The notes: a model not told the origin generated them from the sequence alone. DNA of 64,000 nucleotides from Pseudomonas sp. TMP9 (GCF_037943105.1 NZ_CP149803.1:1364001-1428000); one strand, 5' to 3'; shown: positions 9,606 through 20,229, counted from the stretch's first letter. Program-made: numbers and translations.

Positions 9606-11828
9606 ATGCGTACAGCGATGTTTGCGTTATTGGCTGGGCTGCTGCTGTTACGCTTTCTTCCGGCCTTGCCGCCGTTGTGGCTGCTGATCCTCTTCCCGAT
9701 AGCTGGGCTGCTGCTGCTGCCGTTTCGCAGCTACCCCATCGCGTTATTCCTCTTCGGCTTTACTTGGGCTTGTGTGTCAGCGCAGTGGGCGCTGGATGAC
9801 CGCTTGGCGCCCTCAGTGGATGCCCGCACTCTCTGGCTGCAGGGGCAAGTGGTGGGCCTGCCTGAGGTCAGTGGCGGTGTGGTGCGGTTCGAGCTGGAGC
9901 AGGCGGTTTCTCGCCGCGAGCTATTGCCCAAGCGTTTACGCCTCTCGTGGTATGGCGGGCCAGCTGTGCATGCGGGTGAGACGTGGCGCTTAGCGGTGCG
10001 CCTCAAACGTCCCCATGGGTTGGTCAACCCGCAGGCCTTTGATTATGAAGCTTGGTTATTGACGCAGCGAATCGGGGCAACGGGGACGGTGAAAAGTGGC
10101 GAGTTGCTGACCCCCGCTAGCGGGACGGGTGCGTGGCGTGACCGCTTGCGTCAGCACCTACTCGCCACTCCGGCGCATGGTCGTGAAGGCGCTTTGGCGG
10201 CCTTGGTACTGGGCGATGGTTCGGGATTATCCACGGCAGACTGGCAGGTTCTGCAAAACACTGGAACGGTGCACTTAATGGTGATCTCCGGCCAGCATAT
10301 CGGTCTGTTAGCGACGCTTTTATATAGTCTGGTTGCTGGTTTAGCGCGTGTTGGGGGGTGGCCGCGCAGTTGGCCTTGGTTGCCCTGCGCCTGTGTCTTG
10401 GCGTTTAGCGGTGCACTGGCTTACGGCCTGCTGGCAGGTTTTGAAGTGCCGGTGCAGCGCGCCTGTGTGATGGTCGGCTTGGTGCTGCTGTGGCGCTGGC
10501 GTTTTCGTCATTTGGGCGTGGGCTTGCCCGTGTTGTTGGCACTGCTAGCGGTGTTGCTGTTGGAGCCGTTGGCCAGTTTGCAACCAGGGTTCTGGTTATC
10601 TTTTGGCGCAGTGGCGCTGCTTATTCTGATTTTTAGTGGCCGCTTGGGTGTTTGGCCTTGGTGGGGCACTTTACTGCGAGCGCAGTGGGCCATGGCGATA
10701 GGGTTGCTGCCGTTATTGCTGGCGCTCGGCTTACCGGTAAGTGCCAGCGGGCCGCTGGCCAACTTAGTGGCAGTGCCTGTAATCGGCTTGTTGGTGGTAC
10801 CGCTGGCATTACTCGGCACGCTGCTGCTGCCCGTGCCTGGGGTGGGGGCTACCTTGATCGGGGTCGCGGGCTGGGTGCTGCATCTGATGTTTATGCTGCT
10901 CAGCCAATTGTCTGTGTGGCTACCCGCGTGGTTGCCCAGTGCGCTGCCTTTTTGGGCGTGGCTGCTGGTGGCGCTGGGTGCGCTGGTATTGCTTTTGCCC
11001 GCAGCGCTGCCCATGCGCAGCTTAGGTGCGTTGCTGCTATTGCCGTTGTTATTTAGCCCGCAACAACGTCCCGAATATGGCCGGGCTGAGGTGTGGCTGT
11101 TGGACGTCGGCCAAGGCTTGGCCGTGCTGGTGCGCACCCAGCAGCATGATTTGCTGTATGACGCGGGTCCGCGGTTTGGTGAGTTCGATACGGGTGAGCG
11201 GGTGGTGTTGCCATCCTTACGCGCACTGGATGTGCGTGGGCTTGATCTGTTGTTGCTCAGCCATGCCGACAACGATCATGCCGGTGGCGCTGCCGCCATC
11301 AAGCGTGGCTTACCTGTCAGTCGGGTGGTCAGTGGTGAACCCGATAACGTAGCGCATTCGCTGCAGGCCCAGGCCTGTAAATCTGAGCAGTGGCAATGGG
11401 ACGGAGTTGCCTTCAGCACTTGGCAATGGGCCGGTGCAACCGATGGTAACCAAGCGTCTTGCGTATTGCTGGTAGAGGCCAATGGTGAGCGTCTGTGGTT
11501 GACTGGAGACATCGACAGTCATGCCGAGCGCGCTTTGCTCAACAGTACTTTACTGATGCCGGCACAGTGGTTGCTAGCGCCGCATCATGGCAGCCGTAGC
11601 TCGTCTTCTGCTGCACTACTGGCGCAGGTTAAACCGGCCGCAGTGTTGATTTCTCGTGGCGCGCACAATGCCTTTGGTCATCCGCATGCTGACGTCATGG
11701 GGCGCTATGAGGCTGTTGCGGCGCGAGCTTATGACACCGCCGTGCAGGGTGCGCTGCGGATTCGCCTCGGCGCATTCGAGCCCGCACAGGGTTTGCGTAA
11801 TCACGCACGCTTTTGGCGGGAAAAATGA
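9606..11828 (+). CDS. comEC: DNA internalisation protein ComEC/Rec2
   Basis: ComEC forms the inner-membrane channel through which single-stranded DNA enters during natural transformation. The 740-residue protein has the usual order: an N-terminal DUF4131 part with leading membrane helices and a soluble OB-like section, a polytopic Competence domain (about residues 190-480), and a C-terminal metallo-beta-lactamase-like domain with SHADNDHAGG (the H-x-D-x-D-H metal motif) and HHGSRSSSS. A ribosome site (GGAG) lies upstream of the ATG. The frame is intact, so competence is possible, but the other genes needed are outside the window. Confidence 0.92.
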   Translation: MRTAMFALLAGLLLLRFLPALPPLWLLILFPIAGLLLLPFRSYPIALFLFGFTWACVSAQWALDDRLAPSVDARTLWLQGQVVGLPEVSGGVVRFELEQAVSRRELLPKRLRLSWYGGPAVHAGETWRLAVRLKRPHGLVNPQAFDYEAWLLTQRIGATGTVKSGELLTPASGTGAWRDRLRQHLLATPAHGREGALAALVLGDGSGLSTADWQVLQNTGTVHLMVISGQHIGLLATLLYSLVAGLARVGGWPRSWPWLPCACVLAFSGALAYGLLAGFEVPVQRACVMVGLVLLWRWRFRHLGVGLPVLLALLAVLLLEPLASLQPGFWLSFGAVALLILIFSGRLGVWPWWGTLLRAQWAMAIGLLPLLLALGLPVSASGPLANLVAVPVIGLLVVPLALLGTLLLPVPGVGATLIGVAGWVLHLMFMLLSQLSVWLPAWLPSALPFWAWLLVALGALVLLLPAALPMRSLGALLLLPLLFSPQQRPEYGRAEVWLLDVGQGLAVLVRTQQHDLLYDAGPRFGEFDTGERVVLPSLRALDVRGLDLLLLSHADNDHAGGAAAIKRGLPVSRVVSGEPDNVAHSLQAQACKSEQWQWDGVAFSTWQWAGATDGNQASCVLLVEANGERLWLTGDIDSHAERALLNSTLLMPAQWLLAPHHGSRSSSSAALLAQVKPAAVLISRGAHNAFGHPHADVMGRYEAVAARAYDTAVQGALRIRLGAFEPAQGLRNHARFWREK

Positions 11829-11900
11829 GAACGGCAGCGTTCGGCGAGGCAGTGGCCCTATGCTAGAGTAGCGGCACTTTTGTGAAGGGGATTTGCCACC

Positions 11901-12533
11901 GTGTGGGAACTGGTAAAAGCTGGCGGCTGGATCATGCTGCCGATCATTCTGTGCTCCATCGCTGCGGCCGGCATTATTGCCGAGCGCCTATGGACGCTGC
12001 GGCCGAGCCGCATCACCCCACCCAATCTGCTCGGGCAGGTATGGAAGTGGATCAAAGAGAAAAAACTGAATAACCAAAAGCTTAAAGAGCTGCGCGCGAA
12101 CTCGCCGCTGGGGCAAATTCTTGCTGCTGGCCTGGCTAACTCCAAACACGGTCGCGAGATCATGAAGGAGTGCATTCAGGAAGCTGCCGCTCGAGTCGTT
12201 CATGACTTAGAGCGCTATCTCAATGCGCTTGGCACCATCGCCGGCATTGCGCCGCTGCTGGGTTTGCTCGGCACCGTTCTGGGCATGATCGAAATTTTCA
12301 GCTCCTTTATGGGTTCCGGTATGGCCAACGCGGGTTTACTGGCCAGCGGTATTTCCAAGGCGCTGATCACCACCGCAGCAGGTCTGATGGTGGCCATTCC
12401 TGCCTTGTTCTTTCACCGCTACCTGCAGCGCAGGGTTGATGAGCTGGTGGTGGGCATGGAGCAGGAAGCGATTCGCCTGGTTGAAGTGGTACAGGGCGAT
12501 CGTGATGTTGATTTGGGTGAGGATAAGGCGTGA
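11901..12533 (+). CDS. exbB: ExbB/TolQ-family proton channel protein
   Basis: The protein has 210 residues and the three-helix layout of MotA/TolQ/ExbB: helix 1 near residues 8-28, a cytoplasmic domain, then helices near 110-145 (IAGIAPLLGLLGTVLGMI) and 155-180. Such proteins form the proton-driven motor that energises outer-membrane events with an ExbD/TolR partner. The start is a GTG at 11901, ten bases after a GAAGGGG ribosome site. It overlaps exbD (GTGA). A placement just before lpxK is common in Pseudomonas; whether it serves TonB or another partner cannot be seen here. Confidence 0.88.
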   Translation: MWELVKAGGWIMLPIILCSIAAAGIIAERLWTLRPSRITPPNLLGQVWKWIKEKKLNNQKLKELRANSPLGQILAAGLANSKHGREIMKECIQEAAARVVHDLERYLNALGTIAGIAPLLGLLGTVLGMIEIFSSFMGSGMANAGLLASGISKALITTAAGLMVAIPALFFHRYLQRRVDELVVGMEQEAIRLVEVVQGDRDVDLGEDKA

Positions 12534-12958
12534 AATTCCGGCGTAAACCGCGGGAAAACGTCGAGATCAACCTGGCCTCGTTGATCGACGTGGTGTTTAT
12601 CCTGCTGCTGTTTTTTGTGGTCACCACCACCTTTACTCGCGAGACCCAGCTCAAGGTCGACCTGCCGGAAGCCGCCACAGGTACGCCGCCGGAACAGACT
12701 GAACTGAAGCAGCTGGAAATTCTAATTGCTGCTGACGGTAGTTACTCCCTGAATGCCAAGCAGTTGCTTAAAAGCGATCTGCCCAGCCTGATGGCTGCAC
12801 TGCAAAAGGAGTCGGAAGGCGATAACAGCTTGCCGTTAATTATCAGTGCCGATGCCAAAACTCAGCATCAGGCTGTGATTACGGCCATGGACGCCGCCGG
12901 TAAACTGGGTTTTGCCCATCTGCGCATGACCACCATTGAGGCGCAAGCCGCGCCTTGA
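12530..12958 (+). CDS. exbD: ExbD/TolR-family proton channel protein
   Basis: This 142-residue partner of the preceding ExbB-like protein has a short cytoplasmic start, a single helix (residues 16-38) carrying the conserved Asp ([12 protein letters not shown], proton pathway), and a periplasmic domain ending in [11 protein letters not shown] start at 12530 overlaps the exbB stop. lpxK begins 13 bases downstream, so the motor genes and lpxK look co-transcribed. Confidence 0.9.
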   Translation: MKFRRKPRENVEINLASLIDVVFILLLFFVVTTTFTRETQLKVDLPEAATGTPPEQTELKQLEILIAADGSYSLNAKQLLKSDLPSLMAALQKESEGDNSLPLIISADAKTQHQAVITAMDAAGKLGFAHLRMTTIEAQAAP

Positions 12959-12971
12959 GGCTTGCCTGCTA

Positions 12972-13973
12972 ATGAGCCTGTCCTCCCGCATCACGGCTGC
13001 CTGGTATGACGGTCACCCGGCATTGCGCCTGTTGCGCCCGTTGGAGTGGCTGTATCGCGCAGTAGTGAGACGCAAGCGTGCGCGTTTTCTGGCGGGTGAA
13101 GGTGATATCTATCGCGCCCCAGTGCCGGTGATCGTGGTCGGTAATATTACTGTCGGCGGCACCGGCAAAACCCCAATGATTCTCTGGTTGATCGAGCATT
13201 GTCGCAGCCAAGGGTTGCGCGTTGGGGTGGTCAGCCGTGGTTATGGCGCGCAGCCGCCGCAGTTGCCCTGGCGAGTGATGGCTGATCAGGCGGCCCGTGT
13301 GGCGGGCGATGAACCCCTGTTAATTGTGCAGCGCAGTGGCGTGCCCTTGATGATCGACCCCGATCGCAGCCGCGCAGTGGCGGCGCTGCTGACGGCTGAG
13401 CCGTTGGATCTAATTCTCAGTGACGACGGTTTGCAGCACTATCGTTTGGACCGTGATCTGGAGTTGGTACTGATTGATGCGGTGCGCGGCCTGGGTAATC
13501 GTCACTGCCTGCCGGCTGGCCCGCTGCGTGAGCCGGTCGAGCGCCTGCAGAGTGTTGATGCGTTGCTCTACAACGGCGCATCGAATGATCCGCAGGAAGG
13601 CTACGGCTTTACTTTACGGCCACGCACCTTGATCAACTTGCGCAGCGGCGAGCCGCATGCCTTAAGCCATTTTCCACCCGGTCAGGCCCTGCACGCAGTC
13701 GCGGGTATTGGCAACCCGCAGCGTTTCTTCATGACCCTTGAAGGGCTACACTGGCAACCTGTCGCACATGCCTTTGCCGACCACGCGCCTTACAGCGCCG
13801 AGTTGCTAAATTTTAGCCCGGCGCTGCCACTGGTGATGACGGAAAAGGATGCGGTTAAATGCCGTGCCTTTGCGGCTGATGATTGGTGGTACTTGGCGGT
13901 TGATGCGCAGCCCTCGGCTGCGTTTGTTGCCTGGTTTGATCAGCAATTGCAGCACCTAGTGCCGCGCGCCTGA
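12972..13973 (+). CDS. lpxK: Tetraacyldisaccharide 4'-kinase LpxK
   Basis: LpxK phosphorylates the 4' position of the lipid A disaccharide at the inner membrane, a late step of lipid A synthesis. The 333-residue protein starts at [16 protein letters not shown]. It has a membrane-associated N-terminal segment and the P-loop [12 protein letters not shown] (GGTGKT at residues 62-67), then [12 protein letters not shown], which carries catalytic Asp and His residues of the family. The frame is open 36 bases upstream within exbD, but this ATG fits the family length and the intergenic gap. Confidence 0.93.
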   Translation: MSLSSRITAAWYDGHPALRLLRPLEWLYRAVVRRKRARFLAGEGDIYRAPVPVIVVGNITVGGTGKTPMILWLIEHCRSQGLRVGVVSRGYGAQPPQLPWRVMADQAARVAGDEPLLIVQRSGVPLMIDPDRSRAVAALLTAEPLDLILSDDGLQHYRLDRDLELVLIDAVRGLGNRHCLPAGPLREPVERLQSVDALLYNGASNDPQEGYGFTLRPRTLINLRSGEPHALSHFPPGQALHAVAGIGNPQRFFMTLEGLHWQPVAHAFADHAPYSAELLNFSPALPLVMTEKDAVKCRAFAADDWWYLAVDAQPSAAFVAWFDQQLQHLVPRA

Positions 13974-14034
13974 CCGTAGCAATCACCCGCGAGTCGATCT
14001 CGCCCATGCAGTTGCTCATTCTTAAGGATCGCCC

Positions 14035-14220
14035 ATGGACCCGAAACTACTCGATATTCTCGCCTGCCCACTGTGCAAGGGGCCGTTGAAGCTCGTGGCT
14101 GATAAAAGCGAGCTGATCTGTAAGGCCGATGCGCTGGCCTTTCCCGTGCGCGATGGCATCCCCGTGATGCTGGAAAGCGAAGCGCGCACCCTCAACGTTG
14201 ACGAGCGTTTGGACAAGTAA
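14035..14220 (+). CDS. Trm112 family protein (YcaR-like)
   Basis: The protein has 61 residues and begins [18 protein letters not shown], with one CPLC zinc-ribbon half; the second half ([20 protein letters not shown]) has a single Cys, as in bacterial YcaR proteins. The eukaryotic homologue Trm112 activates methyltransferases; the bacterial role is not established. A ribosome site (AAGGATC) lies upstream. It ends directly against the kdsB start, with no gap. Confidence 0.88.
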   Translation: MDPKLLDILACPLCKGPLKLVADKSELICKADALAFPVRDGIPVMLESEARTLNVDERLDK

Positions 14221-14985
14221 ATGAGCACTGCCTTTACCGTTGTTATTCCGGCGCGCTTCGCTTCCAGTCGTCTGCCAGGCAAGCCGCTGCAGGATATTGC
14301 CGGAAAACCGATGATTCAGCATGTCTGGGAGCAGGCGTGCAAAAGCAGCGCGCAGCAGGTTGTGGTGGCCACCGACGATGCGCGCATTGTTGAGGCCTGC
14401 AATGGCTTTGGTGCGCAGGTGATTCTGACCCGTGTTGACCACAATTCCGGCACTGATCGCTTGGCCGAAGTGGCCACGGCGCTCGGTTTGGCGGCCGATG
14501 CCATCGTGGTTAATGTGCAGGGCGATGAGCCGTTGATTCCGCCAGCGATTATCGACCAAGTGGCCGCTAACCTCGCCGCCAACCCGCAGGCAGCTATCGC
14601 CACGCTGGCCGAGCCGATTGATGATGTGCAGGCGTTATTCAACCCCAACGTGGTCAAGGTGGTCAGCGACAAAACCGGCCTGGCTCTGACCTTTAGTCGT
14701 GCACCGCTGGCCTGGGCGCGTGATGCCTTTGCCAAGAGCCGTGATCAGCTACCCGCGGGCGTACCGTACCGTCGGCACATCGGCATCTATGCTTACCGCG
14801 CGCAGTTTTTGCATGATTTCGTCAGTTGGGGCCCCTGCTGGTTGGAAGACACTGAGTGCCTAGAGCAGTTGCGTGCGCTTTGGCATGGCGTGCGAATTCA
14901 TGTTGCCGACGCCCTTGAGTCGCCACCTGCCGGCGTCGATACCGCAGAAGACTTGGAGCGGGTTCGCCGCTTGCTGGGGGCTTAA
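14221..14985 (+). CDS. kdsB: 3-deoxy-manno-octulosonate cytidylyltransferase
   Basis: KdsB activates KDO as CMP-KDO for lipopolysaccharide inner-core synthesis in the cytoplasm. The 254-residue protein has the nucleotide-binding start [27 protein letters not shown], the metal-binding VQGDEP, and RHIGIYAYR. Its position between the Trm112 gene and murB is the usual Pseudomonas order. Its stop overlaps the next start by one base. Confidence 0.95.
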   Translation: MSTAFTVVIPARFASSRLPGKPLQDIAGKPMIQHVWEQACKSSAQQVVVATDDARIVEACNGFGAQVILTRVDHNSGTDRLAEVATALGLAADAIVVNVQGDEPLIPPAIIDQVAANLAANPQAAIATLAEPIDDVQALFNPNVVKVVSDKTGLALTFSRAPLAWARDAFAKSRDQLPAGVPYRRHIGIYAYRAQFLHDFVSWGPCWLEDTECLEQLRALWHGVRIHVADALESPPAGVDTAEDLERVRRLLGA

Positions 14986-15449
14986 TGCGCGTTCTGTTTG
15001 TCTGTCTGGGCAACATCTGCCGTTCGCCCACGGCTGAAGGCGTGTTGCGTCATAAGTTGCGTGAGGCCGGTTTGCAGGGGCGTGTCGATGTTGACTCTGC
15101 CGGCACCAGCGACTGGCACATTGGTAAAGCAGCGGATACGCGCACCTGCCAAGCCGCGCAGCAGCGCGGCTATGATTTGTCCGCTCTGCGTGGGCGGCAA
15201 GTTACGACGGCAGATTTTCAGGCCTTTGACTTGGTGTTGGCGATGGACGCCAGCAATCTGCATGATTTGCAGCAACTTCGCCCAAGCAATGCCTCAGCCG
15301 AGTTGGATCTGTTCTTGCGTCGTTATCAGGTGGCGCTGGATGAAGTGCCTGATCCTTATTACGGGGGTGAAGCAGGCTTTGCCCACGTGTTGGACTTGAT
15401 CGAGCAGGCCTGTGATGCCCTGGTACTTGAGCTTAAGGGGCGTCTATGA
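14985..15449 (+). CDS. Low-molecular-weight protein tyrosine phosphatase
   Basis: This 154-residue enzyme of the LMW-PTP fold begins [19 protein letters not shown], so the active-site C-x5-R loop is Cys7 to Arg13, and the general acid lies in VPDPYYGG near residue 125. Such enzymes remove phosphate from tyrosine in cytoplasmic proteins, often linked to polysaccharide export, but no kinase partner is nearby. It overlaps kdsB by one base and murB by four, so it is part of the same transcript. Confidence 0.92.
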   Translation: MRVLFVCLGNICRSPTAEGVLRHKLREAGLQGRVDVDSAGTSDWHIGKAADTRTCQAAQQRGYDLSALRGRQVTTADFQAFDLVLAMDASNLHDLQQLRPSNASAELDLFLRRYQVALDEVPDPYYGGEAGFAHVLDLIEQACDALVLELKGRL

Positions 15450-16480
15450 GTTTGCAGGTGCGCACTCACGTATCACTCAAACCCTTTAATAGTTTCGCCG
15501 TCGAAGCCCGGGCCAGCCATTTTGCTGAGGCTGAGAACGATCAGCAGGTACGCGAGGCGTTGAGTTACGCACGCGCGCTGCAGCTACCGCTGCTATTGCT
15601 GGGTGGCGGCAGCAATCTGCTGCTCACTGCTGATGTTGAGGCGTTGGTGCTGCGTATCGCTAGCCGAGGCATTCGCGTGCTGGAGGATGACGGCGAGCGA
15701 GTGATAATTGAAGCGCAAGCGGGCGAACCTTGGCACCCGTTTGTGCAATGGACGCTGACTCAAGGCTTTGCGGGTCTGGAAAACCTTAGTTTGATCCCTG
15801 GCACAGTCGGCGCTGCGCCCGTGCAAAACATCGGTGCTTATGGCGTTGAGTTGAAAGATTTATTTGCCGGCCTGACCGCTCTGGATCGGCGCAGCGGCGA
15901 ACTACGCGAGTTCTCTTCACAGGACTGCGCTTTTGCTTACCGTGACAGCGTGTTTAAGCGCGAGAGTGGCCGTTGGTTGATTTTACGGGTGCGCTTCGCC
16001 CTCAGCCGCACTGTTGCATTGCACTTGGACTATGGCCCGGTGCGTCAGCGCTTGGCGCAGCAAGGCATTAGTGCACCGACGGCGCAGGATGTGAGTCAGG
16101 CGATTTGCGCCATTCGTAGCGAAAAACTGCCGGACCCAGCTGTACTTGGTAACGCGGGCAGTTTCTTCAAAAACCCACTGGTATCCGCTGAGTTGGCGCA
16201 GCGTCTGCGCAATGAATATACCGATCTGGTGGCCTATCCTCAGATGGTGGATGGACAGGCGGGCGGGCAGGTCAAGCTGGCCGCAGGCTGGCTTATTGAG
16301 CGTGCGGGCTGGAAAGGTTTTCGTGACGGTGATGCAGGTGTGCATCGTCTGCAGGCATTGGTGCTGGTCAATTACGGTGCGGCTACGGGTGCACAATTAT
16401 TAGCCCTGGCGAAACGTATCCAAGCGGATATTGCGCAGCGCTTCGCGGTTGATTTGGAGATCGAGCCTAACGTGTTGTAA
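15446..16480 (+). CDS. murB: UDP-N-acetylenolpyruvoylglucosamine reductase
   Basis: MurB reduces the enolpyruvyl group to give UDP-MurNAc, the second committed step of peptidoglycan synthesis. The 344-residue length and the residues YRDSVFK and AGSFFKNP (catalytic Ser) fit the type I, E. coli-like enzyme; the FAD-binding segments LGGGSNLLL and PGTVGAAPVQNIGAYG are present, and the C terminus IEPNVL contains the conserved Glu. It is the last gene before a bidirectional terminator. Confidence 0.95.
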   Translation: MSLQVRTHVSLKPFNSFAVEARASHFAEAENDQQVREALSYARALQLPLLLLGGGSNLLLTADVEALVLRIASRGIRVLEDDGERVIIEAQAGEPWHPFVQWTLTQGFAGLENLSLIPGTVGAAPVQNIGAYGVELKDLFAGLTALDRRSGELREFSSQDCAFAYRDSVFKRESGRWLILRVRFALSRTVALHLDYGPVRQRLAQQGISAPTAQDVSQAICAIRSEKLPDPAVLGNAGSFFKNPLVSAELAQRLRNEYTDLVAYPQMVDGQAGGQVKLAAGWLIERAGWKGFRDGDAGVHRLQALVLVNYGAATGAQLLALAKRIQADIAQRFAVDLEIEPNVL

Positions 16481-16532
16481 AGCGTGCTCGAGCAGTCGCC
16501 GTGCAGAGGATTATTTAACTGCGCCACAACGC

Positions 16533-16563
16533 AAAAGGGGATGCCGAAGCATCCCCTTTTTTA
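16533..16563. terminator. Bidirectional terminator between murB and rne
   Basis: A 12-base-pair stem AAAAGGGGATGC / GCATCCCCTTTT with a CGAA loop spans 16533-16560, with A and T tracts on both sides. It lies between two convergent genes. Confidence 0.88.
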
Positions 16564-16577
16564 TTGCGCTAAGCAGA

Positions 16578-19500
16578 TTAAATTTGCGGTTTAGCCGCGT
16601 CTTTAACCTGCTCTTCAGCGTCTGCTTCAGTAATCAGGGAGCTTTGTGGCTGCGCGATCACGTCAGTGTTTACCTGTGTTTCGACCTCAGGTTCAGCGGG
16701 TGCTTCGACTGCGGCTTCAACAACGGACTCAGCAACCAATTCTGCTTGCGGCTCTGCAGCTAAAGGCTCATCAGCGTTAACCTGCACCTCGGCAGCGGGT
16801 GCTTCGGCTGCTTCACGTGCCAAGCGCTCAGCTTCACGCTGAAGGCGACGCTTTTCACGTGGATCGTTAGGTGCACGACCGTTACTGCTGACCACTGTCG
16901 CCGGTGCAGCTTCAGCAGCTTTAGCGACTTCCACCACTGGCTCGACTACCACCGCAACAGGCACTTCAACCAGCGGCGCGATAGGCATTGGCGCTTCTTC
17001 AGCAACGGGTGCTGCAGGCGCTTCATGCACGTCAACAACGGGTGCAGTTACTTCGCTAGCATCGTCAGCGCAGCTGCTTACAGCTTCTACAGCAGCCGTT
17101 TCGCTGGCTACGCGGGGGGCTTCAGCGGCAACGGCTTCACGCGATTGCTCTTGCTCTTGCTCAGCAGCAACCGGTGCGGCTTCGGTGCCCGTTTGATCAG
17201 CTTCGGCGGTATCAGTGAGAACAACGCTGGTAACGGCGGCTGCAGTGATGGCGATATCGTCAGCAGCTGTCCCTTCCGTTGCTTCATCGCTGCCTTCAAT
17301 CGGGTTGCCGTTGGCATCGCTCTGGCGCTCGCGGCGATTGCTGCGACGACGCTGACCACGAGAGCGGCGACGAGGGCGATCACCGTCTTCGCTGCCTTCT
17401 TGTTCATCATCCTGCAGGTTTTCTTCCGCGTTCAGCACGTCTTCATCAGCAGCGGCTGCAGCCTGCTCAGCACGCGGCTGGCGCTCTTCACGCGGTGCGC
17501 GAGGTTGGCGCGGTTCGCGTTGCGGACGTTCAGCGACGGCTTCTTCGCTGACGGTTGCACTGTCGCCTGGCACGGCATCCAACGGCTCACGCAATTCACG
17601 TGTTTGGCGATCTTCACGTGGCTTGCGGTCACGTGGTTGACGCTCTTCACGCGGTGGGCGCGATTGACGAACTTCCTGCGGCTCACGAACTTCTACGGTT
17701 TCACGTGGGCTGCGTTCTTCACGAGGTGCACGCTCTTCGCGTGGCGCGCGTTCCTCTCGCGGTGCGCGCTCTTCACGCGGAGCACGTGGTTGGCGTTCTT
17801 CACGGGGAGCGCGCTCTTCGCGCGGTTTACGTTCTTCGGTGTTGCGGCCGCCTCGGCTGCGGTTTTGCTGGCGACCGTTACGGCGCTCATCACTGCGTTG
17901 TGGGCGTTCGCTGGTTTTCTTTTCAACAACGGCAGGTTTTTCTTCTTCGGCGCTGGCAAACAGGCTGACCAGCGATTTAACCAAGCCCTTAAACAGGCTC
18001 GGCTTAGCCGCTTCAACCGTCTGCGTGGCCACTGCTTCAACTGGAGTGGGTGCGGTGCGCTGTGGTGCGGTTTTAATAGCGGCTTCCTGGCGGACCAAGG
18101 TGCGCGTCGCGGCTGCTGGCTTTTCTTCCTCCACTTCGACCACAGCCATTTCATAGCTGGATTGGGTGGACTGGGCTTCCGGGCTGTCATCGCGGATGCG
18201 CTGCACTTCAAAGTGTGGCGTTTCCAGATGATCGTTCGGCACGATGACAATGCGCGCGCGGCTACGCAGCTCAATCTTGGTGATCGAGTTACGTTTTTCG
18301 TTGAGCAGGAAGGCCGCAACGGGGATTGGCACTTGTGCGCGAACTTCGGCAGTGCGGTCTTTCAGGGCTTCTTCTTCGATCAGGCGCAGAATCGCCAGCG
18401 ACAAAGATTCAACGTCACGGATAATGCCTTGACCGTTGCAGCGCGGGCAGACGATGCCGCTGCTTTCGCCCAGTGACGGACGCAGACGCTGACGGGACAT
18501 TTCCAGCAAGCCAAAGCGCGAGATGCGCCCGACCTGTACGCGGGCGCGGTCAGCTTCGAGGCTTTCGCGGACTTTCTCTTCTACTGCGCGCTGATTCTTC
18601 GCCGGGGTCATGTCGATAAAGTCGATCACGATCAACCCGCCGATATCACGCAGACGCAGTTGACGGGCGATTTCTTCGGCCGCTTCCAGGTTGGTTTGCA
18701 GGGCAGTTTCTTCGATATCGCTGCCTTTGGTGGCGCGCGAAGAGTTGATGTCAATGGACACCAGTGCTTCGGTGGGGTCGATAACGATGGAGCCGCCCGA
18801 CGGCAGTTTCACTTCGCGCTGGAAGGCGGTTTCAATCTGGCTTTCGATCTGAAAGCGATTGAACAGCGGCACGCTGTCTTCATACAGCTTGATCTTGCTG
18901 GCGTACTGCGGCATCACTTGATTGATAAAGCTCAGGGCTTCCTGCTGCGCTTCGATGCTGTCGATCAGTACTTCGCCGATGTCCTGGCGCAGGTAGTCAC
19001 GGATGGCGCGAATGATCACGTTGCTTTCTTGATAGATCAAGAAAGGTGCGGCACGGTCCAGTGAGGCTTCTTTGATAGCGGTCCAGAGTTGCAGCAGATA
19101 ATCGAGGTCCCACTGCATTTCTTCGCTGGAGCGGCCAAGACCGGCAGTGCGCACAATCAGGCCCATATCGCTCGGTGCGACTAAGCCGTTGAGGGCCTCA
19201 CGCAGTTCGTTACGCTCTTCGCCTTCGATACGGCGAGAGATACCGCCGGCGCGCGGGTTATTGGGCATAAGCACCAAATAACGGCCAGCCAAGCTGATAA
19301 AGGTAGTCAGGGCTGCGCCTTTGTTGCCGCGCTCTTCTTTCTCGACCTGAACAATGACTTCCTGGCCTTCCTTGAGCACGTCTTTAATGTTGACGCGGCC
19401 TTCGGGGGCCTTGCTGAAGTATTCGCGGGAGATTTCTTTAAGCGGGAGAAAGCCGTGGCGATCGGAGCCAAAATCAACGAAGGCTGCTTCGAGGCTAGGT

Positions 19501-19649
19501 TCTACGCGGGTAATTTTGCCTTTGTAGATGTTGGATTTTTTCTGCTCACGGGCACCAGACTCGATGTCTAGGTCGTAAAGTTTTTGCCCATCTACTAGGG
19601 CGACACGCAGCTCTTCAGGTTGAGTTGCGTTAATCAGCATTCTTTTCAT
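16578..19649 (-). CDS. rne: Ribonuclease E
   Basis: RNase E is the essential endonuclease of mRNA decay and rRNA processing and the scaffold of the degradosome. The start [17 protein letters not shown] was chosen as the family start, giving 1023 residues. The S1 domain (residues about 38-120), the DNase I-like catalytic part with [11 protein letters not shown], and the zinc-link CPRCNGQG (near 400) are all present. The C-terminal half is low in complexity: an arginine-rich RNA-binding region with tandem APREER repeats near residues 600-650, then Ala/Glu/Val-rich disordered sequence. Degradosome binding motifs there are not obvious by eye. The gene has a long upstream gap facing rluC. Confidence 0.96.
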   Translation of the reverse strand: MKRMLINATQPEELRVALVDGQKLYDLDIESGAREQKKSNIYKGKITRVEPSLEAAFVDFGSDRHGFLPLKEISREYFSKAPEGRVNIKDVLKEGQEVIVQVEKEERGNKGAALTTFISLAGRYLVLMPNNPRAGGISRRIEGEERNELREALNGLVAPSDMGLIVRTAGLGRSSEEMQWDLDYLLQLWTAIKEASLDRAAPFLIYQESNVIIRAIRDYLRQDIGEVLIDSIEAQQEALSFINQVMPQYASKIKLYEDSVPLFNRFQIESQIETAFQREVKLPSGGSIVIDPTEALVSIDINSSRATKGSDIEETALQTNLEAAEEIARQLRLRDIGGLIVIDFIDMTPAKNQRAVEEKVRESLEADRARVQVGRISRFGLLEMSRQRLRPSLGESSGIVCPRCNGQGIIRDVESLSLAILRLIEEEALKDRTAEVRAQVPIPVAAFLLNEKRNSITKIELRSRARIVIVPNDHLETPHFEVQRIRDDSPEAQSTQSSYEMAVVEVEEEKPAAATRTLVRQEAAIKTAPQRTAPTPVEAVATQTVEAAKPSLFKGLVKSLVSLFASAEEEKPAVVEKKTSERPQRSDERRNGRQQNRSRGGRNTEERKPREERAPREERQPRAPREERAPREERAPREERAPREERSPRETVEVREPQEVRQSRPPREERQPRDRKPREDRQTRELREPLDAVPGDSATVSEEAVAERPQREPRQPRAPREERQPRAEQAAAAADEDVLNAEENLQDDEQEGSEDGDRPRRRSRGQRRRSNRRERQSDANGNPIEGSDEATEGTAADDIAITAAAVTSVVLTDTAEADQTGTEAAPVAAEQEQEQSREAVAAEAPRVASETAAVEAVSSCADDASEVTAPVVDVHEAPAAPVAEEAPMPIAPLVEVPVAVVVEPVVEVAKAAEAAPATVVSSNGRAPNDPREKRRLQREAERLAREAAEAPAAEVQVNADEPLAAEPQAELVAESVVEAAVEAPAEPEVETQVNTDVIAQPQSSLITEADAEEQVKDAAKPQI
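17700..17842 (-). repeat. 18-base in-frame tandem repeat in the rne C-terminal region
   Basis: Imperfect copies of a six-codon unit encode APREER, with variants QPREER-like, KPREER and SPRE. The copies differ at silent positions, so the protein repeat has been kept by selection rather than arising from very recent slippage. The unit is rich in Arg and Glu and belongs to the RNA-binding arginine-rich segment. Copy number may vary between strains. Confidence 0.75.
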
Positions 19650-20229
19650 GTAATACCGTCGGTTTCCGGTGCTGGCGGAAGCGGCGTTCGGCACACACGA
19701 CTTCAGGGGTCGGTGTCAGGTGCGTCGGGAACGGTCGTAAAGCGTTCCGGTGTCTAGCGGCGATCAGCCTGTTGTGCTGGGCCGCGACGGACGTCTCCTG
19801 CTCGCTGTAAATAACAGTAAGCACTAAGTCAGGAGGAGGAATCAGCTGTTGGTAGCGGACGAGATAAAGCGTCTTGGTAAAGCGAGCTGCTACGCGGACC
19901 AACAGTTGTACGTCTCCACCCTACACGTATCGCTGAAAATCGGGTGCCGCTCGCGAAAATCCGCAGCGGGTTAACTAGTAACGTAACTGTCCAGAGGGGC
20001 AGATTACGCATCATGGCTTAAAGGCTTTGTTTCCGCGTTATTCAAAGCCTAATCGGCTTGCTTTCATCGAATAACCCGTTGGACGGCCTTGCGTCCCAAA
20101 TGAATTGCGTTGGTTGGGGGTGGTAGTGTTGACGATCACCCGCAAGCCGGGCCACTTTTGGCGGCCTTTCCGACTATAACAGTAATGATTAAGTGCTTCA
20201 ATTCCATAAAAAATTGTTATGATCGGTCG
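19650..20229. promoter_or_regulatory. 580-base divergent region rne / rluC, probable long rne 5' leader
   Basis: No protein-coding frame with a family resemblance is seen. On the rne side the transcript strand carries a stem CTGT/ACAG closed by an A/T-rich loop (19805-19817) and a TCCTCCTCCT run (19831-19840) that resembles the 16S rRNA 3' end. In E. coli the rne leader mediates feedback by RNase E itself; a similar role here is inferred from length and position only. The rne start has no strong ribosome site. The rluC promoter lies at the right end. Confidence 0.4.
20216..20223 (+). promoter_or_regulatory. Extended -10 promoter element for rluC
   Basis: TGTTATGAT (20215-20223) matches the extended -10 pattern TG-n-TATAAT with one mismatch. 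No convincing -35 is found at the usual distance. A start point about seven bases downstream would fall on or next to the rluC ATG at 20230, implying a leaderless or nearly leaderless message. Confidence 0.45.

Noticed and set aside
10508..11272. 254-codon open frame on the minus strand
   Set aside because: It is the antisense of the membrane part of comEC; its Ser/Asn/Thr-rich composition is what antisense of Leu- and Ala-rich sequence gives.
17025..18476. 483-codon open frame on the plus strand
   Set aside because: It is the antisense of the low-complexity C-terminal part of rne. Phe- and Ala-rich sequence results from Glu/Arg/Ala codons read backwards.
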